Below, in pieces: positions 17,181 through 26,520 of a stretch of DNA of 64,000 bases (position 1 is its first letter; every line of letters starts with the position of its first letter). Under the pieces are notes generated by a model, which ran no database searches, was not told the DNA's origin, and worked only from the letters and a program-made list of their open reading frames with translations. Source of the stretch: Firmicutes bacterium CAG:194 (lineage in GTDB: Bacteria; Bacillota; Clostridia; Lachnospirales; Lachnospiraceae); assembly GCA_000432915.1 (NCBI GenBank), contig HF995235.1, positions 50,727 through 114,726 of the forward strand. Direction: 5' to 3'. The position numbers and the translations under genes are program-made.

Positions 17181-18719
17181 CTACTGTGTCTGCTGCTCTG
17201 CCTGTCCATCAGCCGGCTGCCGCTCTACAGTCTGCGTATCCTCTGCCTGCTGATCGGTTGTTGTATTTGTATCCGCCATATTCTGATTATCGCCGCTGTC
17301 CCCAAGCTCTGTCAGTCGCTCTGACGCTTTTCCCGCTGTCTGGGACTGGGCATATTCCTGCAAAATCTGGTTGTATGCTTCCTTCGCCTTATCAGTCTCG
17401 CCCGCCATCTGATATGCCTGCGCCAGCTCATATAGCACTTCCGGATCCGGCGTTTCCATATTCCGGGTAAAGTACCACGCCTTCTGCAGCGTGGAAATTG
17501 CCGTCGTATAATCGCTCTGGTTGATCGCCGCACTGCCATCCCTGTACATCTGTTCCGCAACCTGACTGCCCACAAGCTCCATCAGCTTATTATAGAGCTG
17601 CTTATAAGCATCTGTTGCTGAATTCTGCACATAATCTGTATCTACATTATATAGGGTATCTGCTATCGCCTCGTAATCCTGCGGATCACTCAGATAATCG
17701 GTCGCAGTCTGCAGAAGGCTTTCCACCTTATGGCTTTCTCCGTTGACACCGGTATATCCATCCACTGCGTCCTGCAGTTCCTTTTTCTCCTGCTGCAGAT
17801 CAGATACTGTCTGCTCCAGCTCTGAGATCCGTGCGGATTTGACATCCGCATTTTCACTGACTACCTTCAGCTCATCCTTCATCTGATTTCGCACAACCTG
17901 CATGCGCGCAGGCAGGATCAGGAAATAAGATGCTGCAACGCCGATCAGTACACCGATCACGATATTTAAAATAGAGGCTGTTCCTCTCGGTTCTTTGACA
18001 TTTAACGGCTGGATGATCGTCTCATTGCCACTCTGGTAGGTAATTGTCTCTTCCGCCACTGCCTTTTTCTTTTTCGCAGAGCTTCCTGCGGCTTCTTCTC
18101 CGATACCAAGCATTCTATTGACTTCTTTTAAATAGGTCAGCGTCGTTGTGTTATTGGCATCGATCTTACTGCATTTTACAAGCTCTTTTCTTGCCTTTTC
18201 CCATTCCTCCGCATCCATATAAAGGAGTGCCAGAAGCTGATGTCCCTGCACCAGACGCGGATTTAAGGAAAGCACCTTCTTTAGCTGGATGATCGCCAGA
18301 TCCTTACTGTCCTGCTGACAGTAGCGAAGTGCCAGATTGTATTTCTTGACAGTCTGGTTGATCGTATCAAGACGCGTCGGATTGCTCTGGATCGCATCGA
18401 TGTAATCATCCGCCAGATTTTTCTTGGCACGCAGATTTTTACTGATGACCCATTCGCTGAGTGCGGCAACTACCTCACCCATCTCAAAATAAACAAGTCC
18501 CAGCAGGTTTCTGGCTTCTATATGATTTTTGTTAAATTTCAAACTCTGTCTCAGACTGACGATCGCACCGGAAAGATCTCTGACATTTGCCTTTTCCAGT
18601 CCGTCATTATAATACCGGTTGGAAATGTGCATGATCTTTTTATACAGTCCGACATCAGCTCCACAGCCCGTGCAAAAATCTTTCTCAGACAATTCACAGC
18701 CACAATTAAAACATTTCAT
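17181..18719 (-). CDS. Zinc-ribbon TPR membrane protein
   Basis: A 512-residue protein not assigned to a characterised family. The N-terminus has a zinc ribbon, CFNCGCELSEKDFCTGCG (residues 3-20), then several tetratricopeptide repeats to about residue 210. One membrane segment (about 250-272, ILNIVIGVLIGVAASYFLIL) follows, then a coiled coil (about 285-320) and a second helical/TPR region with NQSDYTTAISTLQKAWYFT and ending in a Gln/Thr-rich tail. Cytoplasmic zinc ribbon and TPRs with an external second TPR block imply a scaffold bridging the membrane. It is preceded by a tiny acidic gene, 16 bases upstream. Confidence 0.75.
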   Translation of the reverse strand: MKCFNCGCELSEKDFCTGCGADVGLYKKIMHISNRYYNDGLEKANVRDLSGAIVSLRQSLKFNKNHIEARNLLGLVYFEMGEVVAALSEWVISKNLRAKKNLADDYIDAIQSNPTRLDTINQTVKKYNLALRYCQQDSKDLAIIQLKKVLSLNPRLVQGHQLLALLYMDAEEWEKARKELVKCSKIDANNTTTLTYLKEVNRMLGIGEEAAGSSAKKKKAVAEETITYQSGNETIIQPLNVKEPRGTASILNIVIGVLIGVAASYFLILPARMQVVRNQMKDELKVVSENADVKSARISELEQTVSDLQQEKKELQDAVDGYTGVNGESHKVESLLQTATDYLSDPQDYEAIADTLYNVDTDYVQNSATDAYKQLYNKLMELVGSQVAEQMYRDGSAAINQSDYTTAISTLQKAWYFTRNMETPDPEVLYELAQAYQMAGETDKAKEAYNQILQEYAQSQTAGKASERLTELGDSGDNQNMADTNTTTDQQAEDTQTVERQPADGQAEQQTQ

Positions 18720-18734
18720 GGTTTCACCCTTATC

Positions 18735-18878
18735 CTATTCTTCTTCCTTTGCTTCCTTCAGCATACCTACGAGAACGTCTGCCATGTCTGTCAGATCCTG
18801 ATTATATATCGCATCTGCTGCATCCTCAATTTCCAGACTCGGATGAAACTTCTTTAATTCTTCTTCAAAGTTGATCAT
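18735..18878 (-). CDS. Small acidic protein, 47 aa
   Basis: This short gene starts ATGATCAACTTTGAAGAAG after GGAGG and overlaps the folC end by 14 bp. The product MINFEEELKKFHPSLEIED continues to a Glu-rich end, with about a third acidic residues. Good ribosome site, tight packing between folC and the TPR gene, and conserved-looking composition support it as real. No function is recognised; translational coupling suggests it belongs with the TPR membrane protein or FolC. Confidence 0.65.
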   Translation of the reverse strand: MINFEEELKKFHPSLEIEDAADAIYNQDLTDMADVLVGMLKEAKEEE

Positions 18879-20196
18879 TTTTTCCTCCTTCGGCTTCCTC
18901 CAGACAGGCTTTGATCTCCCCTGCCAGATACAAGGAGCCTACAATAAACACCGCATCATCCGGCTTTCTGCGTAAAAGTGCCGCCGAAAAAGCCGCCGAT
19001 GCATCCGCAAAGTCATATACCTGCTCTGCGCTGTACTTTGTAAATATATCCCGAAGCTGCCGATCGTCCACACCTCTTGCATCGTGGATACCGGCGATCA
19101 TATATGTCGTAAATAATCGCGCACTGACCAGCTCATGGATCATCTCCGTATAAGCCTTATCGTTGACAACAGAAAAAACAAGGATCCTCTCTCCCTTTAC
19201 CGGCAGATGCCGCACACTGTCAAGAAACGCCTCTATGCCGTCTGCATTATGTGCACCGTCCAAATACACCCGGTCAGCGATCTCTTCCATTCGTCCTTCC
19301 CAGATGCTCTCTGCGACTGCCTGCTGCATGACAGAAGGCTGCACCTTTTCTTTCGGTAATAAATGCTCCAGTGCCAGAAGCGAAGCTGATGCATTTTCCA
19401 TCTGATAGGCAGCATATGTGGATAAATGGAAACTAATAGTATTATAATACCTAGATTTATACGAAAAATCAATGCCTTTATCGGTTATATTTGTTTCCAT
19501 AAAAAGACTTTTATCGACCGCAAATGCCTCTGCTTTTTTCTCTTTTGCCGTATCCAGCAGTACATTTTCAGTCTCCGGATCCCGTCTGACATAGATCAGC
19601 GGAACACCTTCTTGTATAATACCTGCTTTTTCTGCCGCGATTTTTTCTTTCGTATCGCCCAGATACTGGCAATGATCGAGACCTATTTCCGTAATTATAG
19701 TTAGCACAGGCTTACTAAAAACATTGGTCGCATCCAGTCTGCCGCCCAGTCCCGTTTCCAGCACCAGATAGTCCGGCATTTTTTCTTTATAAATATACAT
19801 TGCCATCAGAAACAGAAATTCAAAGAAGGTCGGATGATACCACGCCTCCTGCCCGGCATGTGCATCGATCACCTGTCTGACAGCTTCGTAAGCTGTGACA
19901 AACTCTGCTTCCGGGATCATCCGGTTATCCAGGCGGATCCGCTCCCGCATATGAACAAGGTGTGGTGAGATAAAGGTACCCACATGAAACCCTTCTGCCA
20001 GAAGGAGGTTTGTCAGATAATTGCAGACAGAACCCTTTCCGTTCGTTCCTGCCACATGAATGATGCGTCCGGCAAAGGTTTCTTCTTCTATGCCCAGTGC
20101 CTGCAGATACATGCGGGTATGGGATAAAGTATTCTTTTTTGCAAATTTCTGGATATGATTGATATATTGTTCTGCTTCGGTGTATGATGGGGTCAT
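18865..20196 (-). CDS. folC: Folylpolyglutamate/dihydrofolate synthase FolC
   Basis: Mur-ligase-like cytosolic enzyme adding glutamate to dihydropteroate and folates. The start at 20196 gives 443 residues beginning MTPSYTEAEQYINHIQKF, a typical FolC opening, with GAAGGAAA upstream. Key motifs are HVAGTNGKGSVCNY (P-loop), TGLGGRLDATN, ITEIGLDHCQYLG and, in the C-terminal half, VYLDGAHNADG. It lies 109 bases after valS, with two hairpins in between. Confidence 0.95.
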   Translation of the reverse strand: MTPSYTEAEQYINHIQKFAKKNTLSHTRMYLQALGIEEETFAGRIIHVAGTNGKGSVCNYLTNLLLAEGFHVGTFISPHLVHMRERIRLDNRMIPEAEFVTAYEAVRQVIDAHAGQEAWYHPTFFEFLFLMAMYIYKEKMPDYLVLETGLGGRLDATNVFSKPVLTIITEIGLDHCQYLGDTKEKIAAEKAGIIQEGVPLIYVRRDPETENVLLDTAKEKKAEAFAVDKSLFMETNITDKGIDFSYKSRYYNTISFHLSTYAAYQMENASASLLALEHLLPKEKVQPSVMQQAVAESIWEGRMEEIADRVYLDGAHNADGIEAFLDSVRHLPVKGERILVFSVVNDKAYTEMIHELVSARLFTTYMIAGIHDARGVDDRQLRDIFTKYSAEQVYDFADASAAFSAALLRRKPDDAVFIVGSLYLAGEIKACLEEAEGGKNDQL

Positions 20197-20212
20197 TTTG
20201 TATTTCCTTCGA

Positions 20213-20285
20213 TGCATGTCTTGTCGTGCATCTTCGATGCACGACAAGAGCCATCAGTCATACTTTAGTACAACTGATGGCTGTG
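20213..20285. repeat. Two adjacent hairpins between valS and folC
   Basis: The first is a near-perfect palindrome, TCTTGTCGTGCATC followed by TTC and GATGCACGACAAGA. The second pairs GCCATCAGT with ACTGATGGC. Neither is followed by a T run in the direction of transcription, so they are not clear terminators. The first shares the GATGCA palindrome core with repeats near 47.2 and 60.2 kb. Confidence 0.75.
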
Positions 20286-20305
20286 TGATTTATTGCTGTG
20301 TTCTG

Positions 20306-22960
20306 TTATTTTAACTGTGCCAGACGCTCCTGTACCTTTTCCAGCATCTGTGTATATTTCGTCAGTTTTTCACGTTCTTCCGCTACCTTCTGTGCAGGTG
20401 CTTTGCTCGTGAACTTCTCATTGTTCAGCATACCGTTTGCTCTGGCGATCTCGCCGCCGAGTCTCTTTTCTTCCTTTTCCAGTCGCTCGATCTCCTGCTT
20501 GATATCAACAAGCTCTGCAAAAGGAATATACAGTGTTGCTCCATCGATCACAACGCTGACTGCATCATCCGCGATGCCTGTCTTATCTGCCTGAATCAGA
20601 ACCTCTGATGCATAAGCAAGCGGTGCAAAGAACAGCTTACCGTTCTCGAAGATTGCTCTGATATCTGCATTTTCTGATACAACATATACGGATGCCTTGC
20701 GGGAAGGTGCTACATTCATGGATGTTCTGACATTACGGATGCCACGGATGGCTTCCTTCATTGTCTCGATCTCTTTTTCTTCCTTTGCAAATGCATATTC
20801 TTCTTTATATACAGGCCATGCAGAGATCATAATGGATTCTTCCTCGCTCTGCAGCGTACAGAAGATCTCTTCTGTGATAAATGGCATGTATGGATGCAGC
20901 AGCTTCAATGCATCGATCAGGACATGCTTGAGCGTCCAGAGTGCTGCATTCTGACTGTCTGCATTGTCTGAATTGTACAGACGCGGTTTTACCATTTCAA
21001 TATACCAGTCACAGAATTCATCCCAGATGAAGTCATATACCTTCTGAACAGCGATACCAAGCTCGAAGTTTTCCATATTGTCTGTCACTTCTTTGATCAG
21101 GCTGTTGAGCTTTGATAAGATCCATTTATCAACCGGCTCAAGGGCTGGCTGCTCTGTGATCTCCTTGCCTTCCATATTCATCATAATGAAACGGGAAGCA
21201 TTCCATACCTTATTGGCAAAGTTTCTGCTTGCCTCTACACGTTCAATGTAGAAACGCATATCATTACCCGGCGCATTACCGGTGATGAGTGTCAGACGAA
21301 GTGCATCTGCACCGTATTTATCGATGATCTCCAGCGGATCGATACCGTTACCCAGAGATTTACTCATCTTTCTGCCCTGTGAATCACGTACCAGACCATG
21401 GAACAATACTGTCTTGAACGGTTTCTCGCCCATCTGCTCATAACCTGAGAAGATCATACGGATAACCCAGAAGAAAATGATATCATATCCGGTTACAAGT
21501 ACGTCTGTCGGATAGAAATATTTCAGATCTTCTGTCTGCTGTGGCCAGCCCAGTGTAGAGAACGGCCAGAGTGCAGATGAGAACCATGTATCGAGTGTGT
21601 CCGGATCCTGTGTGAAATGGCTGCCACCGCATTTCGGGCAGATCTTCGGCATTTCTTTTGCAACAACTGTTTCACCGCAGTCATCACAATAATAAGCCGG
21701 GATTCTGTGTCCCCACCAGAGCTGTCTGGAAATACACCAGTCTCTGATATTGTCTGTCCAGTTAAAGTATGTCTTTTCCATACGCTCCGGAACCAGCTTG
21801 ATCTCGCCCTCTTTGACAGCTTTTACTGCCGGTTTGATCAGCTCGTCCATCTTAACGAACCACTGCTTTTTGATCATTGGCTCTACCGTTGTCTTACAAC
21901 GGTCGTGTGTACCAACATTGTGGCTATAATCTTCAATACGGACAAGTAAGCCTTCTTTATCCAGTTCTTTCACGATCGCTTCTCTTGCTTCATAGCGATC
22001 CATACCTTCGTAAATACCACCGTTTTTGTTGATCGTGGCATCATCGTTTAAGATATTGATCTCAGGCAGGTTATGACGCTTTCCTACTTCAAAGTCATTC
22101 GGGTCATGTGCAGGTGTGATCTTTACAACACCTGTTCCGAATTCCATATCAACATAGCTGTCTTCTACAACCGGGATCGGTTTATTCACGATCGGAAGCC
22201 AGACCTGTCTGCCATGCAGATACGTATATCTTTCATCAGCCGGATTGACAGCAACTGCTGTATCGCCCAGCATTGTCTCCGGTCTTGTCGTTGCGAACTC
22301 AAGGAATTCTGTCTTACTCGGCTGTCCGTTTTCATCTACGAGCGGATATTTAATATGCCAGAAATGTCCCTGCTGCTCTTCATACTGTACTTCCGCATCG
22401 GAAATGGAAGTATTGCAGACCGGACACCAGTTTACGATACGGGAACCCTTGTAGATCCAGCCTTTTTCATGCATCTTACAGAAAACTTCCGTAACTGCTT
22501 TATTACAGCCTTCATCCATGGTAAATCTTTCTCTGTCCCAGTCACAGGAAGAACCCATCTTCTTCAGCTGTTCAATGATACGTCCGCCGTATTCCTTTTT
22601 CCAGTCCCAGGCACGTGCCAGAAAGCCTTCACGTCCGAGGTCTTCTTTATCAATGCCTTCTTCTTTCAGCTTTTCAATGATCTTAACCTCTGTTGCAATG
22701 GAGGCATGATCTGTACCGGGTTGCCATAATGCATTATATCCCTGCATTCTCTTAAAACGGATCAGAATATCCTGCATGGTATTGTCGAGCGCATGTCCCA
22801 TATGGAGCTGTCCTGTGATATTTGGCGGCGGAATGACAATGGTAAAAGGTGTTTTACTGTGGTCTACCTCCGCATGAAAATATTTTTTATCCAGCCACTT
22901 CTGGTAGATCCGGTCTTCCATTCCGTGGGGATCATAGGTTTTCGCTAACTCTTTACTCAT
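20306..22960 (-). CDS. valS: Valyl-tRNA synthetase
   Basis: Class I aminoacyl-tRNA synthetase of 884 residues charging tRNA-Val, starting [16 protein letters not shown] with AGGAGA upstream. The HIGH motif appears as [15 protein letters not shown] and the KMSKS motif as [14 protein letters not shown]. The editing domain ([15 protein letters not shown]), the anticodon-binding domain and a C-terminal coiled-coil arm ([19 protein letters not shown]) are all present. Expression is probably set by a leader terminator (22996-23032). Confidence 0.98.
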   Translation of the reverse strand: MSKELAKTYDPHGMEDRIYQKWLDKKYFHAEVDHSKTPFTIVIPPPNITGQLHMGHALDNTMQDILIRFKRMQGYNALWQPGTDHASIATEVKIIEKLKEEGIDKEDLGREGFLARAWDWKKEYGGRIIEQLKKMGSSCDWDRERFTMDEGCNKAVTEVFCKMHEKGWIYKGSRIVNWCPVCNTSISDAEVQYEEQQGHFWHIKYPLVDENGQPSKTEFLEFATTRPETMLGDTAVAVNPADERYTYLHGRQVWLPIVNKPIPVVEDSYVDMEFGTGVVKITPAHDPNDFEVGKRHNLPEINILNDDATINKNGGIYEGMDRYEAREAIVKELDKEGLLVRIEDYSHNVGTHDRCKTTVEPMIKKQWFVKMDELIKPAVKAVKEGEIKLVPERMEKTYFNWTDNIRDWCISRQLWWGHRIPAYYCDDCGETVVAKEMPKICPKCGGSHFTQDPDTLDTWFSSALWPFSTLGWPQQTEDLKYFYPTDVLVTGYDIIFFWVIRMIFSGYEQMGEKPFKTVLFHGLVRDSQGRKMSKSLGNGIDPLEIIDKYGADALRLTLITGNAPGNDMRFYIERVEASRNFANKVWNASRFIMMNMEGKEITEQPALEPVDKWILSKLNSLIKEVTDNMENFELGIAVQKVYDFIWDEFCDWYIEMVKPRLYNSDNADSQNAALWTLKHVLIDALKLLHPYMPFITEEIFCTLQSEEESIMISAWPVYKEEYAFAKEEKEIETMKEAIRGIRNVRTSMNVAPSRKASVYVVSENADIRAIFENGKLFFAPLAYASEVLIQADKTGIADDAVSVVIDGATLYIPFAELVDIKQEIERLEKEEKRLGGEIARANGMLNNEKFTSKAPAQKVAEEREKLTKYTQMLEKVQERLAQLK

Positions 22961-22995
22961 GATCTGTCTCCTTTTGCTGTACAAATTTCCTGTCA

Positions 22996-23032
22996 TATAA
23001 AAAGCCCTCTACTGCGTCTGTCAGTAAAGGGC
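22996..23032 (-). terminator. Leader terminator/attenuator before valS
   Basis: On the minus strand GCCCTTTACTG and CAGTAGAGGGC form a strong stem followed by TTTTTAT, lying between the valS promoter and the start codon. The leader also has an earlier GCAGTAG that could pair with the TTTACTG arm and disrupt the stem. No T-box consensus (AGGGTGG) is present. It may be an attenuator with an unidentified signal. Confidence 0.75.
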
Positions 23033-23059
23033 ATTTTATGCTACTGCATACGTATTTAT

Positions 23060-23088
23060 ATAATAGTATTGCAGCTTTTATTTGTCAA
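23060..23088 (-). promoter_or_regulatory. Promoter for valS
   Basis: TTGACA and TATTAT are 17 bp apart on the minus strand, a very good sigma-A match, about 30 bases upstream of the leader terminator. Confidence 0.85.
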
Positions 23089-23113
23089 GATTGCCGCTTG
23101 GTCAGGCGGGGCT

Positions 23114-23343
23114 CTAAAGCCAGCGGGATTGCGGTAGCCTTATTTCAATTGTTCCAGTTGCGATAGCTTTGGCTATTGAGGTTCTCAGAAAACTTTCTGC
23201 CTGCTCCTTTGATGTGGTTAAATTAAATCCCTGCCCAAAATCTTTTCTCTTTGCTCATTTGGCAAGATCTGGCTTTTTTACTTCACAATAGCAAGCCGGA
23301 TTAATCTTGTCTGCATGAAAGTAATCTCTGTTTTCTCACTCAT
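23114..23343 (-). pseudogene. Remnant of a DUF3791/DUF3990 pair
   Basis: An ATG at 23343 opens MSEKTEITFMQTRLIRLAIV, which looks like the beginning of a DUF3791 protein, and stops at once. In another frame KPDLAK, then after an in-frame stop KDFGQGFNLTTSKEQAESF and a further 25 residues match the DUF3990 pattern D-F-G-x-G-F-Y-L-T-T. DUF3791 and DUF3990 genes commonly sit together and are thought to form toxin-antitoxin-like pairs. Here internal deletion and frameshifts have destroyed both. Confidence 0.55.
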
Positions 23344-23406
23344 TATGAATCCTCTCTAATTTCTTGGTCAATAAAACTGGAAGTTGCGCGTTTCTACAAG
23401 CGGTGC

Positions 23407-23469
23407 ATAAATGCAATGAATTGGCTGATGGGAGCTTGCTCACATTCGGACACATTCATTTGCATTTAT
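23407..23469. repeat. Long inverted repeat in a 200-bp non-coding stretch
   Basis: ATAAATGCAATGAAT at 23407-23421 pairs with ATTCATTTGCATTTAT at 23454-23469 with one bulged base. Nearby GCGCGCCAGCGCG forms another short palindrome. The stretch 23350-23560 holds no gene I can recognise. Confidence 0.7.
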
Positions 23470-23561
23470 ATAGCGCGCCAGCGCGACATGAGCATGAAGC
23501 GTAGCGAAATGCGAATGACACTGCTTGGATAAGCAAAAATTTTATTGCTTACAAACAGACA

Positions 23562-23951
23562 TTATCTTGCATATAAAATATGTAAATCTCCGTCAACAAA
23601 TCCAATGCCTATTGCTTGATATTCTTTTAATTTTCCAGCATATTTTCCAGAAGAAAGGTATTCATTCACTAAACCAATAAAAAAGGTTTCCACTAATTCC
23701 CAATCACTTTCACACTCTATTACGAAAGGATGATCTCTTGTAGTAAAGACTTCATCACAAGCCCAATCATCATTATCCTTATCGAATGAAAATGTGCCGA
23801 CCAATTCAACAGACCATTTATTATCTGTATCTTCATATAAATTAAAGTTAATTGCTTTTATTTCACTATTCAATTCATTCTTCAAAATTAAATCTAACCA
23901 TTCAAAGAAATCTTTGGTTTTATTCAGTTTTAACCTTTCAAGTAATCCCAT
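23562..23951 (-). CDS. Hypothetical AT-rich protein, 129 aa
   Basis: Not recognised. The start MGLLERLKLNKTKDFFEW was chosen because GGAGGGTG lies upstream. The product is acidic with many aromatic residues (FFEWLDLIL, NKWSVELVG, DDWACDEVF, ESDWELVETFFIGLV), ends GIGFVDGDLHILYAR and lacks membrane segments or a signal peptide. Base composition is clearly more AT-rich than neighbours, suggesting recent acquisition. Size and composition resemble immunity proteins of polymorphic toxin systems, but no toxin gene is adjacent, so this is only a guess. It follows the CPBP gene by 25 bases. Confidence 0.65.
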   Translation of the reverse strand: MGLLERLKLNKTKDFFEWLDLILKNELNSEIKAINFNLYEDTDNKWSVELVGTFSFDKDNDDWACDEVFTTRDHPFVIECESDWELVETFFIGLVNEYLSSGKYAGKLKEYQAIGIGFVDGDLHILYAR

Positions 23952-23976
23952 AACTTCACCCTCCACAAACTTGAAT

Positions 23977-24744
23977 TTATGAATGAACGTTCTCTCGTTT
24001 TTTCTGAATCCGGATGCTAATTATCGTTGAGATTGCTGTCATTACAGCCAGTAACACATAATATAACAAATCTTGATTGATATCTACCACTCCCATCAAT
24101 GTGTTTGTCCATCCATGTAGGATCATGCAGAACATGACAGCTCTGGTGGCATCATAAACCATAGATAACCAATAGCTGAGCGCCAGTCCTAAGACTGCAA
24201 ACCAGATAAATGATATGCTCTGATGTGAATTGCCTTCTATGAACCAGAGTGGAATATGCCAAATGACCCATACAATTCCAACGATTAATGTTGCTAAAGG
24301 TGCAGAAACTTTCTTCTCCAGAATCGGCAACATAGTACCTCGCCAGCCAAGTTCTTCATTTCCACCGTACAGGAACGCAGCCTGTATAAATATGATGAAT
24401 ACCACAACCGCAGCTATCGGCGATCTGGGGATTGAGGGCAACAGTCCCTCTGAGCAAATGAAGAATACTATCGTTTCAACTATAACAGCAGCAAGAATTG
24501 TCAGCCAGTTCTTTTTTGTGTTGTTAAATAGGAACCGCCTTAAATTCTTCTTGGTAAAACCACCTTCCATGCAGAAACAGGCAGCAATTGTCGGTCCAAA
24601 TCCTCCCATTGTAAAAATAACCATCGGAAACACGTTTGACTCCGTTAAAGATGTGACTTTAACCAGCAGAGCATCTCCCCACCAGCAAACCCAGGTGATG
24701 AGAAATGTGATTATTAAATATTTTGTTAGTCTTTTCTTATCCAT
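23977..24744 (-). CDS. CPBP-family intramembrane metalloprotease
   Basis: A 255-residue membrane protein with about seven hydrophobic segments and the Abi/CAAX protease motifs: GGNEELGWRGTMLP (the EExxxR box) near residue 130, IVWVIWHIPLWF (H box) and MILHGWTNTLM. Members cleave prenylated or other membrane peptides; some give bacteriocin self-immunity. It lies in a patch of accessory and broken genes, next to a remnant of an XRE regulator on the same strand, which may have controlled it. Confidence 0.88.
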   Translation of the reverse strand: MDKKRLTKYLIITFLITWVCWWGDALLVKVTSLTESNVFPMVIFTMGGFGPTIAACFCMEGGFTKKNLRRFLFNNTKKNWLTILAAVIVETIVFFICSEGLLPSIPRSPIAAVVVFIIFIQAAFLYGGNEELGWRGTMLPILEKKVSAPLATLIVGIVWVIWHIPLWFIEGNSHQSISFIWFAVLGLALSYWLSMVYDATRAVMFCMILHGWTNTLMGVVDINQDLLYYVLLAVMTAISTIISIRIQKKRENVHS

Positions 24745-25016
24745 TATACCTTCCTATGCAACTTCCGATTTCACGCTTTCTTTCACCCTATATGTTTGTA
24801 TCTGAGGTATTCAGTCACAAACTTCGGGGATAGGCACCTATGCCGCAAGGGGAAACTCCCCTTGTACGAATTATCTGATTTCGCTGTATTTCCCGGATTG
24901 AGATTTTTCAAAACCAGAATCGCGCTGCCAAGAGATTTATGCCATATCCTGCGTGTTATCTTTTTCAATTTCTGAAGCATTCTGTCAGTTCTGATAATTT
25001 AACATGTCTGCTCATA
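24745..25016. other. Non-coding stretch between CPBP gene and regulator remnant
   Basis: About 270 bases without a convincing gene. A 65-codon open frame on the minus strand (24783-24980) lacks a ribosome site and family similarity. A hairpin CAAGGGG-AAA-CTCCCCTTG lies near 24846-24867, without a T run. Confidence 0.5.
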
Positions 25017-25139
25017 TTATTCATCATCTGTAAATTCCATCATCTCATCAACGGTGCAATCCAGTTTCTTGCAGATCTTCTCAATCGTCTCCATTGATAC
25101 ATACTGGTTTTTTCCCATCCGGAAAAGTAATCCATTCTT
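25017..25139 (-). pseudogene. C-terminal remnant of a Cro/CI-type (XRE) regulator
   Basis: One minus-strand frame reads MGKNQYVSMETIEKICKKL then DCTVDEMMEFTDDE and stop. This is the typical second half of the short HTH_26/XRE regulators of Clostridia. The preceding helices (expected ISTNTLAKL-type sequence) are replaced by unrelated residues, and no start codon with a ribosome site leads into it, so only the C-terminal third survives. Confidence 0.65.
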
Positions 25140-25225
25140 ATCTGTTTTTGGTGCTTCCGGCGAATCCACTCCGACACCGCTATCCTTGTTCTGGGCAAAT
25201 AATTGCGGACAGTAAACCGCAACAC

Positions 25226-25426
25226 TTAAATTTCATCTGCATTTGGAATGATCGCTGCTGCAATAAAGTAAACAAGCAGCCCGGTTCCTGTGCAGCCGAA
25301 TATGGCAAACAGCAGACGGATGATCGTCGGATCCACGCCGAAATACTCGCCAAGTCCGCCGCATACTCCACAGATCATTCTGTGTTCTCTTGATCTTGTC
25401 AGTTTCTTCATATTATTATCGTTCAT
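25226..25426 (-). CDS. PspC-domain membrane protein
   Basis: A 66-residue protein starting MNDNNMKKLTRSREHRM, with AAGGAG eight bases upstream. It has the PspC signature ICGVCGGLGEYFGVDPTIIRL and one strong membrane helix (LLVYFIAAAIIP). PspC proteins sense or modulate envelope stress. Same strand and order as padR-DUF1700-DUF4097 upstream, a frequent Firmicute grouping, suggest a shared operon. Confidence 0.9.
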   Translation of the reverse strand: MNDNNMKKLTRSREHRMICGVCGGLGEYFGVDPTIIRLLFAIFGCTGTGLLVYFIAAAIIPNADEI

Positions 25427-25512
25427 ATTGATACACTCCTTTTCTTCCGCCTATTCATTCATGATATATATTATGATGTCAGGGGCATAAGCCCCGAATT
25501 GGTTACCTGCTA

Positions 25513-26520
25513 CTATCTGAGGAAATCCACATTGACACTTCCCATGCCACAATCGATTTCCAGCTTCTTTCCTGCTCCCTTGTCCGTCGTATATTCCTGT
25601 GACAGACCGCTGAAATCATGGGATCCGCACTCTACTGATCCGGCTCCGACAGATATATCTGTATCAAAGTCTGTCTCGCTGCCTGCCACGATCAGGTCTG
25701 CTTCTCCCATACCGACATCTACTGTCAGCTTTTTGGAAGCATCCACTGCTGTTTCAAGCGTTCCCATACCAACTTCCAGCTCCACCTTTTCAGCCTGCAG
25801 CGTCATTTCCGATACGGCAGTTCCGGCTCCGATGGAAAGTGAGATCTTTTTGTACGCCTTTTCCGGCAGATAGACCGTTGCAGTGCCTGCATTTGTGTCA
25901 TGTACGCCAAACAACGTTATCGTCTGTGTTTTTGTCCGGATACTGAGCGTTCCGTTCTGTTTTTGGAACTGTAGTCTGCTTTTGCCGTCATAGCTTGCAT
26001 AAAAGGAATCGTCCCCGCTTGGCTTAATCGTAAACTCTCCTGCACCAAGTGCCAGATCGATCTTTTGGATCTGATCGCTTTCGGATGCTATCATTGTTTT
26101 TCCCGATTCTTCTGCATCATCCCATGCATCATCAGTGGCTTCGTCCGAATCATCATCCGAGTCATCGTCATCTGAGTCATCGTCCATCTCTTCTTCATAC
26201 CGGTCATCCGTAATAGCCGCAGCATTTTCAGAAACACCTAAATCCGGATCTGTATCGACATCACTCCAGTCATCCTCTTCATCCGTATCTTCCCAATCTG
26301 CGTCATCACTTACCACGTTCATATTGAGCCCGTCTGTTCCTGCACTCAGGCGAAGCTTTAAGCTGTGCGGAAACAGTACGACCGATACCTCTCCGTTTTC
26401 CCTGACATATTCCCTGTACTGCTTATTGCCGCCAAGTGCGACACTGATCAGGATCAGGATCATTCCTACAGCGACTAAAACCGCTGCTGTGATCAAAACA
26501 ATTTTCGTTGATTTTTTCAT
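25513..26520 (-). CDS. DUF4097-family beta-repeat membrane protein
   Basis: A 335-residue protein with an N-terminal membrane anchor (residues 7-29) and, from about residue 145, a regular beta-strand domain with repeated G-A/M-G elements (LALGAGEF, LSIGAGT, LEVGMGTLE, VDVGMGEADL, ISVGAGSVE, IDCGMGSVNVDF), characteristic of DUF4097/LiaF-like solenoids. Between them lies a strongly acidic Asp/Glu/Ser stretch (about residues 80-130). It is expected outside the membrane. Its ATG overlaps the DUF1700 stop by 4 bp. Role is likely envelope stress sensing with PadR and PspC; the ligand is unknown. Confidence 0.88.
   Translation of the reverse strand: MKKSTKIVLITAAVLVAVGMILILISVALGGNKQYREYVRENGEVSVVLFPHSLKLRLSAGTDGLNMNVVSDDADWEDTDEEDDWSDVDTDPDLGVSENAAAITDDRYEEEMDDDSDDDDSDDDSDEATDDAWDDAEESGKTMIASESDQIQKIDLALGAGEFTIKPSGDDSFYASYDGKSRLQFQKQNGTLSIRTKTQTITLFGVHDTNAGTATVYLPEKAYKKISLSIGAGTAVSEMTLQAEKVELEVGMGTLETAVDASKKLTVDVGMGEADLIVAGSETDFDTDISVGAGSVECGSHDFSGLSQEYTTDKGAGKKLEIDCGMGSVNVDFLR

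Noticed and set aside
22961..23060. T-box riboswitch upstream of valS
   Set aside because: The leader is too short and the AGGGTGG core and specifier loop are missing.
24783..24980. A 65-codon gene next to the CPBP protease
   Set aside because: No ribosome site, no recognisable family, and it reads through a hairpin in a region of decayed genes.
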